Positions 32,943 through 43,111 of a DNA stretch of 64,000 nt are shown piece after piece (positions within the stretch are counted from its first letter, which is position 1; each line of letters opens with the position of its first letter). Location of the stretch: assembly GCA_014155875.1 (NCBI GenBank), contig JACEFZ010011458.1, positions 167,115 through 231,114 of the forward strand, written 5' to 3'. The notes under the pieces are model-generated. The model saw only the letters and a list, made by a program, of their open reading frames with translations, was not told where the DNA came from and searched no databases. The translations under genes and the position numbers were made by a program. This DNA is from Cepaea nemoralis (lineage: Eukaryota > Mollusca > Gastropoda > Stylommatophora > Helicidae).

Positions 32943-34622
32943 CTACACTAAATGGCCAGTGTGAGTAAAAGATGCACCACAATCATCACGTGTGTAAGGT
33001 TTCTCTCCTGTATGTATTCTCCTTTTGTGGATTCTCAGACTGCCAGCTTGAGTAAAAGATGCACTGCAATCATTACATCTGTAAGGTTTCTCTCTGGTAT
33101 GAATTCTTTTGTGGAGCTTCAAATTGCCAGCCTGAGTAAAGGACACATTACAATAATCACATTTGTAAGGTTTCTCTCCTGAATGTATTCTCCTGTGGCA
33201 ATTCAGACCACCCACTTGAGTAAAAGATGCACCACAGTCATCACATTTGTAAGGTTTCACTCCTTTATGTGCTATCTTGTGGTGCTTAAGATGGCCAGAA
33301 TTAGTAAAAGATGCACCACATTGATCACATTTGTAAGGTTTCTCTCCTGTATGTGTTCTTTTGTGGATGTTCCGACTGCCAGCTCCAGTGAAAGATGCAC
33401 CACAATCATCACATTTGTAAGGTTTCTCTCCTGTATGTTTTCTTTTGTGGATATTCAGACTACTTGCTTGAGTAAAAGATGAACCACAATCATCACATTT
33501 GTAAGGCTTCTCTCCTGTATGTTTTCTTTTGTGGATGTTCAGACTACTTGCTTGAGTAAAAGATGAACCACAATCATCACATTTGTAAGGCTTCTCTCCT
33601 GTATGTTTTCTTTTGTGGATGTTCAAACTACTTGCTTGAGTAAAAGATGAACCACAATCATCACATTTGTAAGGCTTCTCTCCTGTATGTTTTCTTTTGT
33701 GGATATTCAGACTACTTGCTTGAGCAAAAGATGAACCACAATCATCACATTTGTAAGGCTTCTCTCCTGTATGTATTATCCTGTGGCATGTCAGACTACT
33801 TGCTTGAGTAAAAGATGCACCACAATCATCACATTTGTAAGGTTTCACTCCTTTATGTGTTATCTTGTGGCGCTTCAGATGGCTAGAATTAGTAAAAGAT
33901 ACACCACAATCATCACATTTGTAAGGTTTCTCTCCTGTATGTGTTATCTTGTGGCGCTTCAGATTGCTAGAGGTAGTAAAAGATGCATCACAATCATTAC
34001 ACTTGTAAGGTTTCTCTCCTGTATGTGTTCTCATGTGGTATTTCAGACAGCGCAGTTCAGAAAAAAGTGCACCACAATCATCACATTTGTAAACTTTCTT
34101 TACTGTATTTCTTATCATTCTGTTTAAGTATCTATCTTCACCAGCATTTGGATCACAAACTTCAGACATGTAAGGTGTGGCTTCTTGTTTTATTCTTTCA
34201 TGAATACAACTGGTAAGACTATCATGATTACCAAGAGACTTCGCAGAGCCCCGTGTACATGTCACTGGTGTTTCTACAGTTTGTAATTCACCAGTCTCAT
34301 TAGCCACACACTTTAGTTTAGTGTTAATTTCATTGGTAGATGACACACATTCTGATATTTGATCACATTCCTCATGTTTTACTAAAGTTATACAACTTTT
34401 CTCAATCCCACTATCATCAATTGATATTTGTTCATGGTGAGCGAGAGTTATTTTATTTTCAGTCACTTTTGATCCTGTGTCTGTGTGTCCTGCCATGTCT
34501 TCAAGTCTGCAGCAACCTTCCATGCCTACCATGTTGTTGAATCTGTCATGAGTTTTGTAATCACAGAACACATCTGGAAGTTCTTGCTTCACAAACTCCA
34601 ATTTAATGTTATCAGATGCCAT
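32943..34622 (-). CDS. C2H2 zinc-finger protein (ZNF-2)
   Basis: Predicted nuclear DNA-binding protein of 559 residues from the ATG at 34622, the same start as ZNF-1. The N-terminal region is closely related to that of ZNF-1 and keeps IKLE, VKQE and VKHE plus an IKQE near residue 150, all sumoylation-type motifs. Fourteen fingers follow. Fingers 5-8 are almost identical (SSFTQASSLNIHKRKH), a recent 84-bp amplification. The last finger has lost its first cysteine (YTRDDC) and runs into a TAG at 32943, after which fingers continue in phase. KGVKP replaces TGEKP in two linkers. A splice acceptor stands at 34681. The target and any partner are unknown. It is the best-preserved member of the family here. 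Confidence 0.82.
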   Translation of the reverse strand: MASDNIKLEFVKQELPDVFCDYKTHDRFNNMVGMEGCCRLEDMAGHTDTGSKVTENKITLAHHEQISIDDSGIEKSCITLVKHEECDQISECVSSTNEINTKLKCVANETGELQTVETPVTCTRGSAKSLGNHDSLTSCIHERIKQEATPYMSEVCDPNAGEDRYLNRMIRNTVKKVYKCDDCGALFSELRCLKYHMRTHTGEKPYKCNDCDASFTTSSNLKRHKITHTGEKPYKCDDCGVSFTNSSHLKRHKITHKGVKPYKCDDCGASFTQASSLTCHRIIHTGEKPYKCDDCGSSFAQASSLNIHKRKHTGEKPYKCDDCGSSFTQASSLNIHKRKHTGEKPYKCDDCGSSFTQASSLNIHKRKHTGEKPYKCDDCGSSFTQASSLNIHKRKHTGEKPYKCDDCGASFTGAGSRNIHKRTHTGEKPYKCDQCGASFTNSGHLKHHKIAHKGVKPYKCDDCGASFTQVGGLNCHRRIHSGEKPYKCDYCNVSFTQAGNLKLHKRIHTREKPYRCNDCSASFTQAGSLRIHKRRIHTGEKPYTRDDCGASFTHTGHLV

Positions 34623-34680
34623 CTTCTCTATGTTTGGCTGCACTTAAGTGAAATAGGAAGTCACAACTCTGGCAACAGTT

Positions 34681-34703
34681 CTGAAACACACAAACAGTGA
34701 ACA
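34681..34703 (-). promoter_or_regulatory. 3' splice site before the ZNF-2 coding exon
   Basis: The minus strand reads CTGTTTGTGTGTTTCAG and then AACTGTTGCCAGAGTTG, as in ZNF-1. The flanking sequence to about 34920 is also shared with ZNF-1 (10570-10800), marking the duplicated block. Confidence 0.65.
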
Positions 34704-34926
34704 TTTAGTTAAACATTAAAGTGGCTGGTAATATATTATTTAAAAAAAGTATTATAAGGTGAACATTTACTGTAAATGATCTATAGCACCTAAACAGTAA
34801 CTGCAAGTATAATATCTCAAATCTACTTTAGTAATTGTGAAATAAATCACATCTGTATGTTGCCATAGGAAAGATGCATGTTCTCAAAAATGTTACTTTC
34901 ATGTGTTTGATGGTGTTGTGCCACAC

Positions 34927-35985
34927 GCCCTTAACACACATTAATCTCTGCATTGTTATGGCCAGTCTCCTTAACACACTTTAATCTCTACATTGCTATG
35001 GCTAGTTTCCTTAACACACTTTCATCTCTACATTGCTATGGCTAGTCTCCTTAACACACTTTAATCTCTACATTACTATGGCTAGTCTCCTTAACACACT
35101 TTAATCTCTACATTGCTATGGCTAGTCTCCTTAACACACTTTAATCTCTACATTGCTATGGCCCTTAACACACTTTAATCTCTACATTGCAATGGCTAGT
35201 CTCCTTAGCACACTCTAATCTCTATATTGCTATGGTCAGTCTCATTAACACACTTTAATCTCTACATAGCTATGGCCAGTCTCCTTAACACACTTTAATC
35301 TCTACATTGCTATGCCTAGTCTCCTTAACACACTTTAATCTCTACATTGCTATGCCTAGTCTCCTTAACACACTTTAATCTCTACATTGCTATGGCTAGT
35401 CTTCTTAACACACTTTAATCTCTACATTGCTATGGCCCTTAACACACTTTAATCTCTACATTGCTATGACCAGTCTCTTTAACACACTCCAATCTCTACA
35501 TTGCTATGGCCAGTCTCCTTAACATACTATAATCTTTACATTGCCATCGCTAGTCTCCTTAACACACTTTAATCTCTACATTGCTATGGCTAGTCTCCTT
35601 AACACACTTTAATCTCTACATTGCTATGGCTTGTCTCCTTAACACACTCTAATCTTTACATTGCTATGGCCAGTCTCCTTAACACACTTTAATCTCTACA
35701 TTGCTATGGCCCTTAACACACTTTAATATCTACATTGCTATGGCCCTTAACACACTTTAATCTCTACATTGCTATGGCCCTTAACACACTTTAATCTTTA
35801 CATTGCTATGGCTAGTCTCCTTAACACACTTTAATCTCTACATTGCCATGACTAGTCTCCTTAACACACTTTAATCTCTACATTGCTATGGCCAGTCTCC
35901 TTAACACACTTTAATCTCTACATTGCTATGACCAGTCTCCTTAACACACTCTAATCTTTACATTGCTATGGCCAGTCTCCATTTG
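34927..35985 (+). repeat. 40-bp minisatellite, long copy
   Basis: About 27 units of the same repeat as at 10789/12498 (core ACACTTTAATCTCTACATTG), with CTAGT and CCAGT subtypes and several shortened units. It occupies the same place relative to the zinc-finger exon, and the sequence after it (CATTTGATTTCTTCTGAAC...) matches 12766 onward. Confidence 0.95.
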
Positions 35986-36655
35986 ATTTCTTCTGAACAG
36001 TCCCAGTCCCCATTGTGTTAGTAATATAACCTGCCATGAGCCAGACTGTATATTGTCTGTTTGAAAGTATTCTACTTTATTATTATAATTCTGAAGTATT
36101 AGACACTAGTTGAAACATAAATCAGAAAGAGAATTGGAATGGAAAAAATGCTTTCAATAACATTAAATAAGTATTAATATCTAGAGAGAGATTAACAACT
36201 CATTAAAGATGTGAATTGTCAAATGTTATGTAGATTCAATACTATTATATGGTCCTGAAGTCTGGACATAGAGATAGCAACTAGAAAGTCAAATAGAGGC
36301 CCTGGAGATGTGAATATACAGGCAAATATGTTGTATTTCATGGAAACAAAAACAGTCAAATACAGCGGTTCTAGAAAAACAGAGAATGGAACGAGAGTTG
36401 ATGAAAGAAATAAATAGGAGGCATGTGAATTATTTTGGCTACGTTAAAAAGACATAACACTCTTATAAAAACCATACTGGAGGGTAAGGTTGAGGGCAAG
36501 TGTGCAAGAGGTAGACAACGATACAAGTGGGAAGATAACACCAAGAGATGGGCGAACAGCAATCTGACAGAATGTACAGTCTGGATGAGAGACAGACAGT
36601 GTTGGAGATCCATTGCAGTCAACCTTCATTGTGAAGACGGCACCTGACTGATTGA
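35986..36655 (+). pseudogene. Duplicated flank and RTE-like LINE fragment (family B)
   Basis: Up to about 36090 this is the flank shared with 12766-12870. From 36100 a LINE fragment follows: the AATGCTTTCAATAACATTAA segment, a degraded YGPEVWT-like box near 36255, then the C-terminal segment VKRHNTL-like IKTILEGKVEGKCARGRQRY and KWEDNTKRW (36435-36647), ending in a CTGACTGATTGATTAG tail. Family B differs in sequence from family A at 60103. It is 5'-truncated with several frameshifts. Confidence 0.7.
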
Positions 36656-36743
36656 TTAGACATGATTGCACATTTTATGTTAATACTTAATACTTCATAT
36701 AAGAATTGACATCTCTGCACTCTGGACACTTCCTCATCTGTTA

Positions 36744-37919
36744 TCTATATCTATAAAACAGAGTGTATGTGGCTTTGTTTGTTTGTATTGGATGCGTTCG
36801 ATAACGGTACATCCGATTGAGATGAAATTTTCTACACGTCTTCCTTTCATTCCTGTGCAACCGACTGTAATAGTTTCTTAGTGTAAAATCTTCTACTTAT
36901 TTAATAACATTTACTTTTTCATTTTTCATTATATAATTTCTATATAGCAGGGGGACTTCACTCTAGAAAAGTTATTTCAAGGGGCATAACTTTTAATAAC
37001 ATTTCTATATACTTTATAGTCATATTGTTGGACTTACTTGCACTATTGTTAAACTCTTTGTCTATAGTTATTTTCAGGCATATAAGTTATAATAAATAAT
37101 GATATAATCTTTAAGGCATTTTCAAAGTTTTCATAAAAATAATGCATAATGCATAACATTGTAACCCATCTTTTTCTGCTTAAAGAACTTATCAACTGTC
37201 ATGTCGGTGATTAAAAACAGTTTTCATTAAAAATAATGAATGGTGTGTGGAAGGACATTCTTTTAAGTTACTGTGCGCCAGGAGGTGGGCGAAACCACGC
37301 CGGGTCAGATAGATAGACAGACAGACAGATAGTCGGGAACGGAAGCTTATTTGACTACTTATATGAATTAAATGACATGCTCCCCACCAGGGACTGGGTG
37401 AAGCCGGGCTGGGTCAGACAGACAGGCAGATAGACAGACTGACAGTCGGGAACGGGAGAGCTTATATGAATATGTATATGAATTAAATGAGATGCTCCCC
37501 ACCAGGGACTGGGTGAAGCCGGGCCGGGACAGACAGACAGACAAACAGATAGTCGGGAACGGGAGAGCTTATATGACTACGTATATGAATTAAATGAGAT
37601 GCTCCCCACCAGGGACTGGGTGAAGCCGGGCCGGGTCAGACAGACAGACAGACAGACAGATAGTCGGGAACGGGAGAGCTTATATGACTACTTATATGAA
37701 TTAAATGAGATGCTCAATACGTAGTCATATAAGCTCTCCCGTTCCCGACTATCTGTTTGTCTGTCTGTCTGTCCCGGCCCGGCTTCACCCAGTCCCTGGT
37801 GGGGACTGGGTGAAGCCGGGCCGGGTCAGCCAGCCAGACAGTCAGACAAACAAGCAGACAGACTGATAGATAGATAGATCCCCTCCAGGGCCTGGGCGAA
37901 GCCGGGCTGGGTCAGCTAG
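36744..37919 (+). mobile_element. Non-autonomous Helitron with repeated 3' ends
   Basis: Begins TCTATATCTATAAAACAGAG after an A (36743) and ends GGGTCAGCTAG before a T (37920), matching Helitron 5' TC, 3' CTRR and A|T insertion. The right third holds about five copies of a roughly 115-bp unit, each with a GGACTGGGTGAAGCCGGG then C(C/T)GGGTCAG text like the terminal sequence and a short CAGA/GATA microsatellite. One copy (about 37710-37800) is inverted. No RepHel protein is present, so it depends on an autonomous partner. Confidence 0.7.
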
Positions 37920-38220
37920 TGTTGTTATAAAAGAGTTAAGTACAGTTATATTTTGAGACATAGCAACAGATTGTTAGGGACAGGTGTGTAACTGTGGTGG
38001 AGATTGTGCAGTCATGAAAGTATAAATGTTGACCTGACATAGCACAGGTGCAGATCATTCAAGTATAAACATGATCGTGTTCATCTTTGAACATGTATAA
38101 GTGGAAGACAGACAGATAAATAGAACTATATGACTCACCATGTACTGATGGACCAGACAAGTAGAACAAATATAATCATCATGTTATTTACATCATCATC
38201 ATGTGTCTGTCAGGCTCAAT
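37920..38220. other. Unassigned spacer
   Basis: AT-rich single-copy-looking DNA between the Helitron and the SINE; nothing recognisable. Confidence 0.4.
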
Positions 38221-38232
38221 GAATGACTCAGT

Positions 38233-38480
38233 GTGGGAGTCTCCGTGATGAAGTGGTCAAGCCGTCTGACTCGGGCTCTGAAGTTGTGGGTTCGCTTCTG
38301 GGCCACGTTCTTCGGCTCACAAGTGCATTAAAACAAATATTCCTGGGGTCATCACTGGAGCTACGGAATTTGTGCTTTGTGCGATGCATTTGGCAGTTCA
38401 CTGCAGAAAGAGACTGAGCCATATGGGATAAAAACCCGGTGAAATGAAGTTGACCCTGTCGACTTTTAAGCAACTTAAGC
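38233..38480 (+). mobile_element. tRNA-derived SINE, full copy
   Basis: The head has an A-box-like TGGTCAAGCCG and a B-box-like GGGTTCGCTTC about 40 bases later. The body contains GTGCTTTGTGCGATGC, CTGCAGAAAGAGACTGAG and CCATATGGGATAAA, all shared with copies near 42575 and 50224. Flanks GAATGACTCAGT (38221-38232) and GAATGACACAGT (38481-38492) are a 12-bp target duplication with one mismatch. RNA polymerase III would transcribe it and a LINE would move it. Confidence 0.7.
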
Positions 38481-38875
38481 GAATGACACAGTATAGTACT
38501 GGCATGCCAAAAGACAGGGAGAAGACATCAGTGGTTATTATGGTGGAGCAGACAGCCATCAGTGTGGTCAACTAGTCAGGGAGATCATAGATCTGGTAGG
38601 CAGAGATGCCCATGCCTTTACCACTGAAGATAGATATCAGTGTATATCAAACACCAAAATAATACAGGGTAACAACAGAGTTGAAGCTGAACCCAGGCTA
38701 GTGAATACTTCTGTGGGGAGTGGGGAGTTGAGTCCACAACTCACATCATTGCATTCGGGACATTCCCATACATGCTCTGTCCTCATGTTCAACAGCCAGT
38801 GAAGAGACCCAATATTAATGGAACCAATAACTGTCTGATTATGTGTCAGTCTGGCTTTTCCTTAGAATCTTGAGA
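38481..38875. other. Unassigned spacer
   Basis: No gene or repeat identified by eye. Confidence 0.4.
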
Positions 38876-38997
38876 ATTGGCCAGATCCTGAGGTCACTCC
38901 CTGAGTATTGACCAGATCCTGAGGTCACTCCCTGAGTATTGACCAGATCCTGTGGTCACTCCCTGAGTATTGACCAGATCCTGTGCTCACTCCCTGC
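38876..38997 (+). repeat. 31-bp tandem repeat
   Basis: Four copies with core TTGACCAGATCCTGAGGTCA and CTCCCTGAGTA, just before the CR1/L2 relic. Confidence 0.9.
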
Positions 38998-39019
38998 CAC
39001 ACCATTCTCTCCAGGCTAT

Positions 39020-39722
39020 GATGATCTATCTGTTCTTTGTATCAGTAACCTTAACAACAATAATAACTCATCAGGACTAGATGGAATCAGTAATCAGATC
39101 CTTCACTACACCGCACCGGCGATCTGTGAGTCATAACTTTTATATATAATCAATATCTCACCAAAGGTAACTTCCCATCAGTCTTTAAAATTGCTGAAGT
39201 GTATCCTCATTTAAAAGCTGGTTCATTAGACGATCGTCTCATGAGTAATTGTAGGCCAATTTCCATATTATTCTCACTATCCAAACTGCTAGAAAAGCAC
39301 ATCCACAAAACAACATTAGAGCACTTAGTTCGCCACAAACTAAGTCAGTCAGGATTTCAGCCAAAATATTCTTGTCATACGGCCCTAACAAACATGATAG
39401 AAAACTGGCATCAAAATATTAATAAAATACTCTATGTGGAGCAGTGTTTATAGACTTTAGAAAAGCATTCGACATGATAGATCACACTATTCTAATTAAA
39501 AAATTAGAAACAATGAAAGTAAGCTTTAATATAGTGACATTAATAAAATCATTTTTATTAGACAGAACACAAGTAGTATCACACAATAAATCTTTCTCTC
39601 AAGCCACAACCATTAATATTGGAGTGCCTCAGGGGTCTATACTTGGCCCTCTGTTATTTGTCATTTATATAAATGATCTTCCCTTATATCTGTCGTCATT
39701 CTGCGATCTATTTGCCGTGCAA
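39020..39722 (+). pseudogene. CR1/L2-like reverse transcriptase fragment
   Basis: Frames read SSGLDGISNQILHYTAPAI, NCRPISILFSLSKLLEKHI, SGFQPKYSCHTALTNMIENW, FIDFRKAFDMIDHT and GVPQGSILGPLLFVIYINDL, the ordered blocks 2-5 of CR1/L2-type reverse transcriptases. A stop near 39136 and a shift at 39450 break it. It ends at DLFA, exactly where the catalytic D-D should follow, and an unrelated ORF1 begins. Endonuclease and C-terminus are missing. Confidence 0.8.
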
Positions 39723-41319
39723 AGACGTCTTAAAGATCGCCATCACCAAAGCAACTGCAAGCACTAACAAGACAAGTCGCGTTAACCAGTCAAGAAGCCT
39801 GATATGGGGGAAAATGTCATGTGGCAAGTCCAACAACAAGAAACATGCGGTATCCAAGATGTGCAGCGTGGGAGCCGTCAAGAAGACTAACGTGGAGAGC
39901 ATGCCTGCTAGCTGCATCAAAGAACCTGAAACTACAGCTATTACTGAAGCTACTATGAGGGAGAAGATCGACAGTCCACCATAAACAAGACCCAAGACAG
40001 CAGAAAAGAAGGAGGAAAAAGACACCAGAGCCAGGAACACCGACTCAAAAACAGTCCGATGGGTTGTCAGTGGATTCAAGTGGAGCTGACAGGCGAAGAA
40101 ATCCTGAAGCAGCTATGAGAAAAGAATCTCCACATCCGATTCTTGAAGGTGGAGCGGCTCCTCACCTACTCCAAGATACCTACAACCTTGGCAGTGGTGA
40201 CATCGGAGGGCTGACAACAGTATCAATCAACAAGAGAATGCAACAGCCAGAGAGATTCATCCTAAGGATCACACAATGCTCCAGATGTCAGAGGGCCAGC
40301 CACAGTAGAGCAACATGTCACAGTAAGATGAAAATCTGCCGATACTGCGCCGATCTTCACGCCTTCAAGGAGTGTCCATTGGCTAAATTGGACACCGACT
40401 TCCGAGCACCCAACAACAAAAGAAAGTGTGCCAACTGCCTGGGCAAACATGGAGCAAGATACCAGGGCTGTTCATACCTGCAAAGACACAGAGACGTCTT
40501 AAAGATCGCCATCACCAAAAAGACACCATACAATGAAGCAATAAAGAGGTGCGAGACAGCCATGGGTTGCTCACAAGTGGAAAGAGCCCATCTGCAAAGC
40601 CAAATAGACAAGCTTAAGAAGAAAGTCAAGCTACTCCTAGCACCGTCACAAACCAGCGACAATGAAAAACTGCTTGCTGAAATGAAAAAGATACAGCAAA
40701 ACATCAAACAAGAGATGGAACTCATGGCAGAGATGAAGAAGGAGAACGAAGAAATCCTACAAATGATCAAGACTGAAAGAGAACTGTATAGAGCTGAAAT
40801 GGAAATCTTCCAAAACAAATCAACAGAAACCATATAAGAACTCACAGAGAAACCGCAAGACGAAAACCAAGAGATTGAGCCTGAACCGCAAGCCACAGCC
40901 CGAGGCAGACAAAGGGAAACAAATTATCTCGCCAGACATCCAAAGAAAACCGAGATGAGCACCCTGATGACGGCACGGAGAGACCATGGGAACCTACCTT
41001 GGAGGAGCTACCAGCAGATGCAAGAGTGAAGGAACTCAGGCGCCAGGAATTCAAAAGGTGTTGGGATGAAAGAGAAAAGAAACCCAAGAAACTCAGGAGA
41101 TCGGTAGAATACCCAATTACATACTTTGAGCCTGATTTTGCTGACTACTCGTACTACATAGAAAACGGAGAGATTAAACCATTCCTGACCGCAGAGGAAA
41201 AGATCGAAAGGCAGCAGAAACTCAAACGTAAAAGTGAAAACAGGCGCAAGGAGGAAAATGGAAGTGTTGAAAAGCTCCTACAGAAACTACCCAAAAAAGG
41301 AGATAAAAAGACCAAATAA
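39723..41319 (+). pseudogene. Non-LTR retrotransposon ORF1 (Gag-like, three CCHC knuckles)
   Basis: After a basic N-terminal stretch (39726-39981) and a frame-broken fold with VELTGEE-like text near 40080, the frame 40064-40837 encodes three zinc knuckles, CSRCQRASHSRATC, CRYCADLHAFKEC and CANCLGKHGARYQGC (about 40280-40480). This is the arrangement of Jockey/I-type ORF1 nucleocapsids. A coiled coil (LQSQIDKLKKKVK to FQNKSTETI) and then a charged tail (frame 40999-41319, PITYFEPDFADYS) follow after a TAA at 40835 and a shift near 40950. ORF1 binds element RNA. The 27-bp start of this segment (39724-39750) recurs at 40493-40519. No ORF2 follows. Confidence 0.75.
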
Positions 41320-42574
41320 AAAGTCCTTATAAGGACTGCACCGAGACAAGCCAGAAGCCTGCATCAACAAAGAGAACCACAAGAGCAGACAAGCACAAAG
41401 GATAGCTGCCGAACGACACCCCCCCCCCCCCTCTCGGCTATCATCACAGACACAATCCAACATAATCAGTCCAAGATAGGACTCACTAGACAAGAATTAA
41501 GGTGAATAAACCCACAAAAACCACAAACCTCAACAATAACCACAGCTGAAGAGGCAGGTTGAACGAGGCCGAATTTGGAATACATGGCGGGAGGATGGAT
41601 CCATTCAGTGAGGGTGACTGAATTACCGCCTAGTGAGGTACCTGGACCATGTTACTGTGATGACACATCTTCCTTGAGGCGACTCTAGTTCTCGCCTAGA
41701 TACAGCAAGGCCTTCCTTGGAGTCATCATCATCATCTTCATTCATTTTGAATAATACACCATCTTATTATCATAGTTAGAGTTGTGTCATGTATTCAGGA
41801 CGAGGTGTGAAAGGGGTAATGTTCCTTGATTGATAGCGAGGGAGATAGTGATCCAAGGGCTGAAGGGGTATTGTAGACTGAGGGCACCTATATCCCGGGA
41901 CAAAAACATCCCATTATTCAAGTGTGATAGCAGGTTCCAGTCACCCCAGGGAGTGGTATGACAGGTATGGCAATACAACTACTAAAGTTAAACAGAATTT
42001 TTGTTTCATTTGTAGCAGTAATTTATCTGCGTACTTGTATAATTTTTCACCATTTCACATGACTGAAAATAATTTTGAAAGCCAGTTTTTAGACCCGTCT
42101 GTAAACCTGTAAGTTTAAACCTGTGAGTAGTAATGTTATAAGGATTACTTTTTTCTAAGCAGAGCAGCAGTATATTATTATTTAAATTAAATACAATACT
42201 GAAAAATAAGTTGTTTTCTTTTAAAAGTTAGTACTTAATTATTAATTGCTCACTTTTAGAAACAGAACAGTTTAGTTTCTAAACTAAAATTAGTGTTATT
42301 ATAGAGCAGAAATAGAAATTAATTATTAGTGAAAGTGGCTGCTTAATTTATGCAGCATTTACAAACTTATTTACTTACATTCATGCATGATATTTAATTA
42401 ACAAAAGAAAGCTGTTGCAATGCAGTGGTTATATTAAGGCAATGTGAGTACATTTTTATGAATTGTTTTTTCACTAACGACAAACATGTCACATGCCATT
42501 TATTTAATATAAAAGGACAGCTATTTATAACTGTTAATTAGGTCACAGCCCATCCTATCAAAAAATCTTAAAAG
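41320..42574. other. Possible LINE 3' UTR and AT-rich spacer
   Basis: A C10-12 run near 41420 is followed by sequence that may be the untranslated tail of the ORF1-bearing element, up to a CATCATCATCATCTTCATTC simple tract near 41745. From 41770 to 42574 the DNA is AT-rich with no gene. Confidence 0.35.
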
Positions 42575-42720
42575 TCAAGTGCATTTTTCTCAGAGACTTG
42601 GAGACTCGTGCTTTGTGCAGTGCTTTCGGCAGGCCACCCTGCAGAAAGAGATTGAGTCATATGGGATAAAACCAGGTGCAATGAAGTTGATCATCTCGAT
42701 CCTGTCAACATTCTATCGAA
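42575..42720 (+). mobile_element. SINE, 5'-truncated copy
   Basis: Shares the body of the SINE at 38233 (TCGTGCTTTGTGCAGTGC, CTGCAGAAAGAGATTGAG, CATATGGGATAAAACC) but lacks the tRNA-like head. Ends near TCGATCCTGTCAAC. Confidence 0.65.
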
Positions 42721-42857
42721 AGAGGAATGTGACTTACTTTCCTGTTACCAAAATGCACAATAAAGTATACTTGTGTCAGGTTTGTTAGCGATGCAACAGA
42801 CTTGTAATGAATAATAAACAATTGGCGGCCATTTTTTATTATTAAATAGGTCATGGC

Positions 42858-43100
42858 CGGTCTCTCTGGCTGAGGGGTTACAACGCTTTCTCCGTAATCC
42901 CGTTTATCACGCAGACTCTCGTAGCGGGAGAGAACTGGGAGCGGTTCAACCCCCGCTGGTGAATTGCGGGATACTGATCCAGCTGCTCAGAAAGCAATGG
43001 CAAACTACTGAGCGTAATCTTGCCAAGAAATCAACATACAGCTGAAAGATGCTGCTGTTGACAGCGATGTCCTGTAAAGGATATGCCCAAAAAAAAAAAT
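42858..43100 (+). mobile_element. tRNA-derived SINE with A-tail and target duplication
   Basis: The head has a perfect A-box-type TGGCTGAGGGG and B box GGTTCAACCCC, spaced widely as in a long-variable-arm (Ser/Leu class) tRNA. A body ending in CTGTTGACAGCGATGTCCTG and an A11 tail follow. TAGGTCATGGC flanks it at 42847-42857 and 43101-43111. A weak relative of the body occurs near 57530-57600. Confidence 0.75.
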
Positions 43101-43111
43101 TAGGTCATGGC

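Noticed and set aside
38250..38310. Free-standing tRNA gene
   Set aside because: The A/B-box-like sequences are part of a SINE with target duplications, and the cloverleaf is incomplete.
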